NCBI GenBank assembly: GCA_009773755.1
Contig: WSZJ01000016.1
Location: 1-54,735 of the forward strand
Length of the DNA stretch: 54,735 bases
Reading direction: 5' to 3'
Source: Planctomycetota bacterium
GTDB taxonomy: Bacteria > Planctomycetota > MHYJ01 > WSZJ01
The notes beneath the pieces are model-generated. The model did not search any database. It had not been told where the DNA came from and worked only from the letters and a program-made list of their open reading frames with translations. This document shows, piece by piece, positions 15,679 through 26,118 of the stretch (position 1 is its first letter; each line of letters opens with the position of its first letter). The translations under genes were made by a program, and so were the position numbers.

Positions 15679-18600
15679 ATGCCCTATCTCCTGGCCTTCA
15701 TCTTTGCCGTCAGCGGCGCTTCCGCGCTCGTCTACGAAGTCGCGTGGGTGCGGATGCTCGCGGCCAACCTCGGGGCTTCCTCGTACACGATCGGCACCGT
15801 CCTGGCCGCGTACATGGGCGGCATTGCGCTGGGCGCGCGGTGGATCGGGAAGCGGGCCGACCGGGATTCGCGGCCGCTGCTGACGTACGCGAAGCTGGAA
15901 TTTGGGATCGCGCTGGCGGCGGTGCTGGTGCCGGTGGCGTTCATGGCGCTGCCGGCGCTGAACCGCGCGGCGTACGGGGTGCTGGAAGGCAAGCTGTGGG
16001 CGCTGACGCTGGTGCGCTGCGGGCTGGCGTTCGCGATCCTGCTCGTGCCGACGGCGCTGATGGGGGCGACGTTTCCCGCGATGGCTTCCGCGGCCGCTTC
16101 CGACGGCCACAAGGGCTATCGCGTCGGGCTCGTCTATGGCGCGAACACGCTCGGAGCCGTCGCCGGCGTCCTGATCGCCGGGTTCTGGCTCATCGGGAAT
16201 TACGGCCTCCGGGCGACAACCTGGATCGCCGCGGGCGCCAACGTCGCCGCGGCGCTCGCGGCGTATGTCATCGCTTCGCAGCAGAAACCCCGCGTCATGA
16301 TCCCTGAAGAGGGCGCGGCGGCGGTCTCCGAGGAAGAAGCGTCGCGCCCGGAGCAGAAGATGGCGCTGGCGGCGGCGGCGGCGTGCGGGTTCGTGTCGCT
16401 GGGGTTCGAAGTTCTGTGGACGCGGATGTTCAGCGTGCTGTTCGCGAGCATCACGTATTCGTTCGCGATGATGCTCGCGGTGTTCCTCCTCGGGCTGGCG
16501 CTGGGCGCGCCGATCGCGGGGCGCGTTTCCGATCTGGTGAAGCGCGCCCGGCTCGAGCTCGCGGGTGCGCTGATGCTTGCGGTCGCCGTCGCCTCGCTCG
16601 GCGCGTACCTCGTCTTCCCGCACCTCCGCACGCAGACCGGCACGACGTCGCTGGCGTTCGGCGGCCCGTCATGGCCGCAGTACCTGCGCAGCCTCGCGGG
16701 CGACGCTTCGGCGGTCATGCTCTTCCCCGCCTTCCTCATGGGCGGCATTCTCCCGGTCCTCGCGCGCGTCCTGACGCAGGGTCCGTCGGCCGGCATGGCG
16801 TCCCGCCTCGGGCGCGTCTACGCGGCGAATACGCTCGGCGCGATGGGCGGCTCGCTCGCGACGGGGTTCATCCTCATCCCCTGGATCCACAACTTCGCAC
16901 ACGTCGCCATCGTGCTCGCGGCGCTCTCCGCGGCCGGCGGCGCCGCCCTGCTTTTCCGCGGCGGACACCTGAAGCCGATGAACCGCTGGCTCGTGACCGG
17001 CGTCGCGGCGTTCGCGATGGCCGTCACCGTCGCCGCGGGGCCCTTCCGCGAAAACGTCCTGCTGCAGAAAGCCGGCCTGCAGAAGCCGGGGATGACGCGG
17101 CTCTGGTACGACGAAGGACCGTCGCTGACGGTCGCCGTGGTCGAAGACGAGAAGACGCGCGACCGGACGATGTACACCGACGCGTTCAAGGTCGCAGGGA
17201 CCGGCGATACCTACGAGTACATGCGCATGATCGCGCATCTGCCGATGCTGCTGCATCCGGAAGCGAAGTCCGCGTGCGTCGTCGGGCTCGGCACCGGCAC
17301 GACGGCCGGCGCGCTCTCGCTCTGGCCTCTGGAGAAACTCGACATCGTCGAGCTCTGCCCCGAAGTCGCGCGCGCGACGCCGTATTTCAAGCGCGCCAAT
17401 CACGGACTCATGGACCGCATCGGCAAGGACCCGCGCATCCGGCTGCTCTTCGACGACGGCAAAGCCTACCTGCGCTCGACGCGCCGCTCCTACGACGTCA
17501 TCGTCGCCGAGCCTCTCAACCCGCACATGACCGGCGCTTCGTCGCTCTACTCGAAAGAGTTCTACGAGGCCGCGAAAGCCCGCCTCTCCGCCGGCGGCGT
17601 CGTCACCCAGTGGATCCCGATCCACGGCGTCAAGCCCGAGGACTTCCGGTCCCTCTTCCATACGTTCACCGCCGTCTTCCCCGAAACCGCCGTGTGGTAC
17701 TTCAAGGAAGCGGTTCTCCTGACCGGCCACAACGCGAAATTCGTACTGCGCTATGCCGCGTTCAAGGCCGCGCTGGAGAAGGCACAGACCCAGGCCGAGC
17801 TGATCCCGCTCGGGCTCGAGGAACTGTATACGCTCCTGAGCTGCTTCGTCGCCGGCCCGCACGCCGTCGCCAATTACGCGCGCTACTCCCCCGTCATCAC
17901 CGACGACCTCCCGTCGATCGAGTACTTCCGCTCCGGCCAGCCCGTCGCCTTCGCCGAGCGCGAAAACCTCGACGGCCTCGCGCAGCACCGCGAGCAGATC
18001 CTGACCTACCTTTCCTTCGAAGGACTCGACCGCAAGCTCGCCCCGGTCCAGGCCAGCTTCTTCACGATCGTCGCCACCAACCACTTCATCGCCCGGGGCT
18101 TCTTCATCGAGGCCCGCAAGCTGGAAATGGAAGCGGACCGCGCGCGCTTCGCCGGCGACCTGAACGTCGCGAAATCCCTCTACTCGCAGGCGCTCGAGAA
18201 GCTCCGGGCGGGTTCGAACGCAGCCCCTGAGGACCGGTACATCCAGCGCCACCTCAAGCGGTACGAAAAAAGCGCAGTCCCCGACGAAGCGCTCACGGTC
18301 CAGCGGGCCGACCAGATCCTCAAGTGGTCCCGGGGAACCGTCGATGAAAAAGTCCGCGCCTGCGCGCTCCTGGAGCACTTCGCCGACTGGCGCGCCGGCG
18401 AGATCATCGAGGGCCTCCTGATCGATCGCGACCCGCAGGTGAAGTACGCCGCGGCCAAGGCCCTCGGCCCGATGGGGTACAACGAAGCCACGACGCGGCG
18501 CGACAAGACCGAGTCGGACTGCGCGGAACTGCTGAAGCAGGTGCTCGAGCGCAGCCGCGAATCAAAGGAAGTCCTCCAGCAGGCGATCGACTCGCTGAAA

Positions 18601-19317
18601 GTCATCGGCCCCAAAGGAGCTTCAAGCCTGCTTCCGGTTTTCATTCTCAAAGGCCCCAAGGGTCAGGCGGGGTGCGACGACATCGACATCCGTCACAACG
18701 CCGTCGTCGCGCTGCGCGAAATCGGTTCCGTCGAGGCGCTCGGTTACCTCTTCCTCGTCCTCGACGATCCCGACAAGGGCGTGCGTGGGGAAGCGGTCGT
18801 CTCGCTGGCGAATTCCGGATTCCCGTGGGTCGTCCCCGGTCTCCTGCAGGCTCTCAAGGATCCGTTTCCCCCGATCGCCCTGGCCGCGGCCGAGGGGCTG
18901 AAGAAAATCACGGGCCTCGGCAAGGACTGGTCCCCGACGGCGACGGCGGAAGTCCGCGGCGCCTGCGCCCTCGAGTGGGAACGGTGGTACGACTCGTGGC
19001 GCAAACAGCGCGACTGGTCCATCGAGTGCGGCGGCATGCCGACCGCCGAGCTGGAGTCGGCGATCGACGCGCTCATGGTGAAGCGAAGCGACGACGAGCG
19101 CGCGGTCTGGGAACAAGTGCGCACCCATTTTGAGGCGTTCCGCGCTTCGACCGACAAGGACGGCCACACCGCGGAAGCCCTGGGCAGGCCCGCAGACCTT
19201 TTTCTGAAGGCCATTCAGGACGACCCGAAACTCTTCATGGCCGTCGTCATCCTCGAGCAGAAATCCGGCCTCCTGCACGGCATCGTTCCCCTCGACCGGA
19301 TGAAATCGAAGAAATGA
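15679..19317 (+). CDS. Fused multi-pass membrane protein / spermidine-synthase-like domain / HEAT repeats
   Basis: 1212 residues. Residues 1-~460 are a transporter-like membrane domain in two homologous halves: LMGATFPAMAS...VYGANTLGAVAG and LMGGILPVLAR...VYAANTLGAMGG. Residues ~470-780 are a polyamine-aminopropyltransferase-like Rossmann domain with CVVGLGTGTTAGALSL, DIVELCPEV and SYDVIVAEP. YDVIVAEP replaces the 'YDvIi.D..DP' of true spermidine synthases, so the donor and acceptor are uncertain. After a helical linker, residues ~880-1110 carry HEAT-like repeats (PQVKYAAAKALGPMG, IRHNAVVALREIG, VRGEAVVSLANSG). The membrane-SpeE fusion is a known uncharacterised family; the HEAT extension is less usual. 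The stop overlaps rsmI. Confidence 0.85.
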   Translation: MPYLLAFIFAVSGASALVYEVAWVRMLAANLGASSYTIGTVLAAYMGGIALGARWIGKRADRDSRPLLTYAKLEFGIALAAVLVPVAFMALPALNRAAYGVLEGKLWALTLVRCGLAFAILLVPTALMGATFPAMASAAASDGHKGYRVGLVYGANTLGAVAGVLIAGFWLIGNYGLRATTWIAAGANVAAALAAYVIASQQKPRVMIPEEGAAAVSEEEASRPEQKMALAAAAACGFVSLGFEVLWTRMFSVLFASITYSFAMMLAVFLLGLALGAPIAGRVSDLVKRARLELAGALMLAVAVASLGAYLVFPHLRTQTGTTSLAFGGPSWPQYLRSLAGDASAVMLFPAFLMGGILPVLARVLTQGPSAGMASRLGRVYAANTLGAMGGSLATGFILIPWIHNFAHVAIVLAALSAAGGAALLFRGGHLKPMNRWLVTGVAAFAMAVTVAAGPFRENVLLQKAGLQKPGMTRLWYDEGPSLTVAVVEDEKTRDRTMYTDAFKVAGTGDTYEYMRMIAHLPMLLHPEAKSACVVGLGTGTTAGALSLWPLEKLDIVELCPEVARATPYFKRANHGLMDRIGKDPRIRLLFDDGKAYLRSTRRSYDVIVAEPLNPHMTGASSLYSKEFYEAAKARLSAGGVVTQWIPIHGVKPEDFRSLFHTFTAVFPETAVWYFKEAVLLTGHNAKFVLRYAAFKAALEKAQTQAELIPLGLEELYTLLSCFVAGPHAVANYARYSPVITDDLPSIEYFRSGQPVAFAERENLDGLAQHREQILTYLSFEGLDRKLAPVQASFFTIVATNHFIARGFFIEARKLEMEADRARFAGDLNVAKSLYSQALEKLRAGSNAAPEDRYIQRHLKRYEKSAVPDEALTVQRADQILKWSRGTVDEKVRACALLEHFADWRAGEIIEGLLIDRDPQVKYAAAKALGPMGYNEATTRRDKTESDCAELLKQVLERSRESKEVLQQAIDSLKVIGPKGASSLLPVFILKGPKGQAGCDDIDIRHNAVVALREIGSVEALGYLFLVLDDPDKGVRGEAVVSLANSGFPWVVPGLLQALKDPFPPIALAAAEGLKKITGLGKDWSPTATAEVRGACALEWERWYDSWRKQRDWSIECGGMPTAELESAIDALMVKRSDDERAVWEQVRTHFEAFRASTDKDGHTAEALGRPADLFLKAIQDDPKLFMAVVILEQKSGLLHGIVPLDRMKSKK

Positions 19318-20153
19318 GCCGAGGGACGCTCTTCGTCGTCGCGACGCCGATCGGGAACCTGGAGGACATCACTCTCCGGGCGATCGACGTGCTGAAGACC
19401 TGCGCCCTCATCGCGGCCGAAGACACGCGCACCGCAAAAAAGCTCACCGACCGCCACGCCATCTCCACGCCGCTGATGTCCTTCCACGAGCACTCGGGCC
19501 CCGGGAGGGTCGCGGAGCTGGTGAAGATGCTGGAAGGCGGCAAGAGCGTTGCGCTCATTTCGGAAGCGGGGACGCCGGGATTGTCGGACCCTGGGGAAGC
19601 GCTGATCCACGCCGCCGCGGCGGCAGGGATCGCAGTCGTCCCGATCCCCGGCGCAGCGGCGTTCGTGGTGGCGCTGTCTGCCTCGGGACTTCCGATGGCG
19701 CGGGTTGCATTCGAGGGGTTTCTCCCCGCGAAGCCGGCCGATCGCCGCAAGCGGCTCGCGTCGCTCGCCCGCGAATCGCGCACGATGGCGTTCTACGAGG
19801 CGCCGCACCGCATCGCAGAATCGCTCGCGGACATGCGCGACGCGCTCGGTGCCGCCCGGCGCGCCTGCGTCGCCCGCGAGCTGACCAAGATCCACGAAGA
19901 GTTCGAGCGCGCGACGCTGGGCCAACTCGCGGAACGCTGGGCGAAGCGCGAGCCGCGCGGAGAGTTCACGGTGTTGATCGAGGGCTCTGCGGAAACGGAA
20001 GAGGCGCAGTCCGGGGATGTCGAGGGAGCGCTTCGCGCCGCGCTCGCGGCGGGCAAGAGCGTTTCGGCGGCCGCAAAAGAAGTCGCGGCCGCGCTGGGCC
20101 GCCCGCGCAACGTCGTCTACGCGATGGCGCTCCGGCTGGAGGGCCGCTCGTGA
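19314..20153 (+). CDS. rsmI: 16S rRNA (cytidine-2'-O)-methyltransferase
   Basis: 279 residues. The start MSRGTLFVVATPIGNLEDIT, LIAAEDTRTAKKL, VALISEAGTPGLSDPG and MAFYEAPHRIAESL are diagnostic of RsmI, a tetrapyrrole-methylase-fold enzyme that 2'-O-methylates C1402 of 16S rRNA using S-adenosylmethionine. FEGFLPAKPADRRKRL and the RELTKIHEEFERATLG segment are also canonical. The ATG overlaps the upstream stop (ATGA) and its TGA overlaps the next start (GTGA), so three unrelated proteins are translationally coupled. Confidence 0.97.
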   Translation: MSRGTLFVVATPIGNLEDITLRAIDVLKTCALIAAEDTRTAKKLTDRHAISTPLMSFHEHSGPGRVAELVKMLEGGKSVALISEAGTPGLSDPGEALIHAAAAAGIAVVPIPGAAAFVVALSASGLPMARVAFEGFLPAKPADRRKRLASLARESRTMAFYEAPHRIAESLADMRDALGAARRACVARELTKIHEEFERATLGQLAERWAKREPRGEFTVLIEGSAETEEAQSGDVEGALRAALAAGKSVSAAAKEVAAALGRPRNVVYAMALRLEGRS

Positions 20154-21019
20154 GCGACGAGCTCCCCTTCTCAACGCTGGAGTACCTCTACATCGGCTCC
20201 GCGGATCCCGACCGCGACGCGAAGTGGTACGTCGAAGTTCTCGGCGGGAAGCTGGCGTGGTTTTTCGATCGCTTCGGCGCGCGTGTCGCCGCAGTCCGCC
20301 TTGCGCAGGGACCGCCGGTCCTCCTGGCGAGCCATCGCCCCCCGGGCACCTGCATGCCGGTCTATTCGGTCCCGAGCCTCGACGCAGCCGCGAACATCCT
20401 GCGTGCCCGCGGCTGGAAGGAGGACGGCGGGCTCGAATCCCCCAACGGTCGCACGCTGACCTTCGCCGACCCGAGCGGCAACCGGATGGCGCTTCTCCAG
20501 AACGACCGCCCCCGCGCCATGGAGTCCGCGTGGGAGAACCGGGACAATCCCTCCGTCGTCAATCCGGCGTGGCTCGGCGCGAAGTCGGTGTACGCCTTCC
20601 AGGATCCCGATCTCGACGACGACGCATTCATCGCCGCGTTCGAGGCCCGGACGCTCCCCTTTCGCAACTGGACCCACCGGTCTCACATCCGCCTTGCGTG
20701 GAACTACCTGAAGCGGCACGGCTTCGAGGGAGCGCTCGAGCGGGCCAGCCGCGGGATCGCCGCGTATAACGCGGCCAACGCGGTGCCGGAGGGCCCGACC
20801 ATGGGGTACCACCAGACGGTGACGACGGCGTGGCTGCGGATCGTCGACGCGACGATGAGGGCGCAGGCACCGTGCGCGACGTCGCGGGAATTCTGCGACG
20901 CGCAGCCGCACCTGATGCGGAGAACCGTGCTGCGGTTGTTCTACTCGCCGGCGCGGATCATGTCGGCGGAGGCGAAGAGGACCTTCGTCGAACCGGATCT
21001 CGCGCCGCTGCCGAAGTAG
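20150..21019 (+). CDS. Glyoxalase/VOC-domain fusion protein
   Basis: 289 residues from a GTG overlapping the rsmI stop. Residues ~8-125 form a VOC (glyoxalase/bleomycin-resistance) domain: LEYLYIGSADPDRDAKWYVE at the start and LTFADPSGNRMALLQN at the end, the usual 'f.DP.GN...l' motif. Residues ~155-285 form a second, helical domain with FEARTLPFRNWTHRSHIRLA, YLKRHGFEGALERAS and GPTMGYHQTVTTAWLR, which I recognise as a stand-alone family of unknown function (conserved W-T-H and G-Y-H-x-T). The enzymatic reaction is unknown; the two conserved His could bind metal. Last gene of the overlapping trio. Confidence 0.8.
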   Translation: MSDELPFSTLEYLYIGSADPDRDAKWYVEVLGGKLAWFFDRFGARVAAVRLAQGPPVLLASHRPPGTCMPVYSVPSLDAAANILRARGWKEDGGLESPNGRTLTFADPSGNRMALLQNDRPRAMESAWENRDNPSVVNPAWLGAKSVYAFQDPDLDDDAFIAAFEARTLPFRNWTHRSHIRLAWNYLKRHGFEGALERASRGIAAYNAANAVPEGPTMGYHQTVTTAWLRIVDATMRAQAPCATSREFCDAQPHLMRRTVLRLFYSPARIMSAEAKRTFVEPDLAPLPK

Positions 21020-21059
21020 AGAGGGAACCGCTGGCTGCCCCGCGAGCGAAACAGCCTTC

Positions 21060-21119
21060 ACCACAGAGGCACAGAGACACGGAGAACGACCATTCTCTGT
21101 GACTCTGTGCCTCTGTGGT
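21060..21119. terminator. Hairpin repeat between convergent genes
   Basis: Arms 21060-21086 and 21093-21119 are complementary at 25 of 27 positions with a 6-nt loop (ACCACAGAGGCACAGAG core). It sits between the glyoxalase-fusion gene (+) and bioD (-) and can serve as a bidirectional terminator, though no long U-tract follows. Near-identical CACAGAGGCACAGAGACAC sequences are familiar dispersed repeats in many uncultured bacteria. Confidence 0.75.
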
Positions 21120-21148
21120 TAAGCCGTTTGCTTCGGAGTCATCACGGC

Positions 21149-24302
<3,154 letters not shown>

Positions 24303-24335
24303 TCGGCTCCAGGGGGATCGGTTGGTTCGACACGC

Positions 24336-24379
24336 TTGATTTCATGGGTTGCCGCATCCGCGGCAACCCATGAAATCAA
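24336..24379. repeat. Perfect 20-bp hairpin in the topA leader
   Basis: Arms 24336-24355 and 24360-24379 are exact complements around a 4-nt loop (ATCC), with core ATTTCATGGGTTGCCGC. It lies between the predicted topA transcription start (~24399) and its ATG at 24302, so it would be present in topA mRNA. It lacks a U-tract on the minus strand, which argues against a simple terminator. The DNA could extrude as a cruciform under negative supercoiling. Confidence 0.85.
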
Positions 24380-24405
24380 TGCTGCTCACCAATAACGAGC
24401 GGCGG

Positions 24406-24433
24406 ATTATAGGGGTGGTCGAAGCGCCGTCAA
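24406..24433 (-). promoter_or_regulatory. Sigma-70-type promoter of topA
   Basis: On the minus strand, TTGACG (24433-24428), a 16-nt spacer and a perfect TATAAT (24411-24406). Predicted start near 24399, giving a ~97-nt leader that includes the hairpin at 24336-24379. This is the best-matching promoter in the window. Confidence 0.7.
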
Positions 24434-24686
24434 CCCGGTCCGGGGGGACATAATAGAGGAAGGGTTTGAAAGAAGCACAAGGGGGATTCTGGAGAAGCGG
24501 TTCGGAATATCATTGCAAGTGCTTACGCACAATAGCTTTAAGCTATTTCATTTTGACAGGATGCCCGACGGCGATTCGGGCCTTCGCGGCCGCAAGAAAC
24601 CCGGCCGCAATCCGGCAACCGATTCGCGGCGAGCCCCGGTCCCTATACACTGCACTCAACCCGCAATCCGCCTGGAGACCCGAACG
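24434..24686. other. Intergenic region upstream of the LURP-one-like gene
   Basis: No gene recognised. It is noticeably more A+T-rich than its surroundings around 24480-24560 and contains a small hairpin (AATAGCT-TTA-AGCTATT, about 24530-24546) followed by TTGACA at 24553-24558; I could not pair the latter with a good -10. A GGAGA ribosome-binding site for the next gene is at 24674-24678. Confidence 0.4.
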
Positions 24687-25178
24687 ATGCGATACCTGAT
24701 GAAGCAGAAGCTCTTCTGCTGGGGTGACGACTTCGCCATCAAGAACCAGGCCGGAGCCGACCTCTTCTTCGTCGACGGAAAGGCCTTCAGCATCGGCAAG
24801 AAACTCTCGTTCCAGGACATGAAGGGCGGTGAGCTGGCCTTCATCCAGCAAAAACTCCTCTCCTGGGGACCGACCTGGGAGATCTACCGCGGCGGCCGGC
24901 TGGCGGCGGTCGTGAAAAAACACCTCTTCGCGCTGTTCCGTTGCAAGTTCACCGTCGACGTCCCCGGCCCCGACGACCTCGAGGCCCAGGGCAGCTTCCT
25001 CGACATGGAGTACACCTTCACGCGCCGCGGCCACGTCGTCGCCGAGGTCAGCAAACGCTGGTTTTCCTGGAGCGACACTTACGGCGTGGACGTCCGCCAG
25101 GGCGAAGACGACGTGCTGATCCTGGCCAGCACCGTCGTCATCGACGAAGTCTGCCACGCTGACGGCAAGAAGCACTGA
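24687..25178 (+). CDS. LURP-one-related / YxjI-like protein
   Basis: 163 residues with GGAGA upstream. The sequence is a run of beta strands typical of the LURP-one-related (Tubby-like barrel) family: MRYLMKQKLFCWGDDFAIKN, VDGKAFSIGKKLSF, WEIYRGGRLAAVVKKHLF, then YTFTRRGHVVAEVSKRWFSW and DTYGVDV. The family is widespread in bacteria and plants; its biochemical role is unclear, with phospholipid or membrane scaffolding suggested by similarity to Tubby and scramblase folds. No signal peptide or membrane span. It is transcribed alone, divergent from topA. Confidence 0.85.
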   Translation: MRYLMKQKLFCWGDDFAIKNQAGADLFFVDGKAFSIGKKLSFQDMKGGELAFIQQKLLSWGPTWEIYRGGRLAAVVKKHLFALFRCKFTVDVPGPDDLEAQGSFLDMEYTFTRRGHVVAEVSKRWFSWSDTYGVDVRQGEDDVLILASTVVIDEVCHADGKKH

Positions 25179-25209
25179 AGCGGGCGGGTCGAGGCTGTCC
25201 GGGGACATC

Positions 25210-26073
25210 CTACTTTGACAGCTGCACGATCGCGGCTTCGAACCGTGAAAAGGTCGCGCGCTGGGCCGCTTCGTCATTCCGGGTCGCGGCATCGTCGAAC
25301 TCGTAGAAGGCGTCGAATATTTCCTCTATGGCCTTCCGGTCGTCGGCGCTCCAAAGATCAGGCATCGTCGCGGCGAAAGCGGCATCGTCAACCAGATGCC
25401 ACGCATCGTCGCCGATCTGCCACGCGGCCTTCGCAGGCTCGGAGATGTCCGCTTTCAAAGATTCGAAGTCTCTCTTCATTTCATCCGTCCAGTGACGTCG
25501 CATCCTCATGAACTCATCGCCGGGCCGGATGGTGGGCTTTCGCCCTTCTCGGAACCAGGGCTTTCGCAGGCCGAACGCAATTCCAAGACGTCTCAGAGTC
25601 TCGTCGGGAAGCGGCTCCGATGCGGTCCGGCCATGGAGATCGAAAACGCGAGTCTCGAGGTCGCGAGTCTCCGGACTTCTTTCGAGCACGACCTCGTCCG
25701 GCTCGAACCACCACGCGTGCCAGGTGCGATGCCGGTCGAGCGTGAGAACTGCGTATCGGGCGGCTGGCCGCCACCGCAGGTAGTCTTGGGTCGTGTGCGG
25801 ATTGGCCGGAAGCCGCTCGGCAGAGCTCGGCTCAAGAGTCCCCCACGAGGCGCCGAACGGGGAAAGGAACACTGCCTGTGCATAGGACAGCCGCGCCAAT
25901 CCGTCCGAATCTTCCGCGACGATTTCGGTCTGGAAGATTTCCTCCGGGATGGACCGAACCTCGACGCGAACTTCACCCGGGGAAATCCAGAACGCGCATC
26001 CCGAGAACGAGGCGGCGAGGCAGATGCCTGTGGCCAGCCGGGAGCGAAAGCCTGGCGTGAGCGCGGGTATCAA
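25210..26073 (-). CDS. Putative lipoprotein, unknown function
   Basis: 287 residues from a TTG. The N-terminus (RSRLATGICLAASFSGC) is a lipoprotein signal with a plausible lipobox ending FSGC. The mature part is hydrophilic, Trp/Arg-rich (YLRWRPAARYAVLTLDRHRTWHAWWF) and ends in an acidic helical region (DDRKAIEEIFDAFYEFDDAA). I recognise no domain. There is no Shine-Dalgarno; TAGAAT lies 6 nt upstream of the TTG, consistent with a leaderless start. It is 45 nt downstream of the thioredoxin/propeller gene and in the same direction. Confidence 0.65.
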   Translation of the reverse strand: MIPALTPGFRSRLATGICLAASFSGCAFWISPGEVRVEVRSIPEEIFQTEIVAEDSDGLARLSYAQAVFLSPFGASWGTLEPSSAERLPANPHTTQDYLRWRPAARYAVLTLDRHRTWHAWWFEPDEVVLERSPETRDLETRVFDLHGRTASEPLPDETLRRLGIAFGLRKPWFREGRKPTIRPGDEFMRMRRHWTDEMKRDFESLKADISEPAKAAWQIGDDAWHLVDDAAFAATMPDLWSADDRKAIEEIFDAFYEFDDAATRNDEAAQRATFSRFEAAIVQLSK

Positions 26074-26118
26074 GGACGTATTCTAGCCCCCGCGCTCAGG
26101 GTGAAACTGTCTGCGCTT

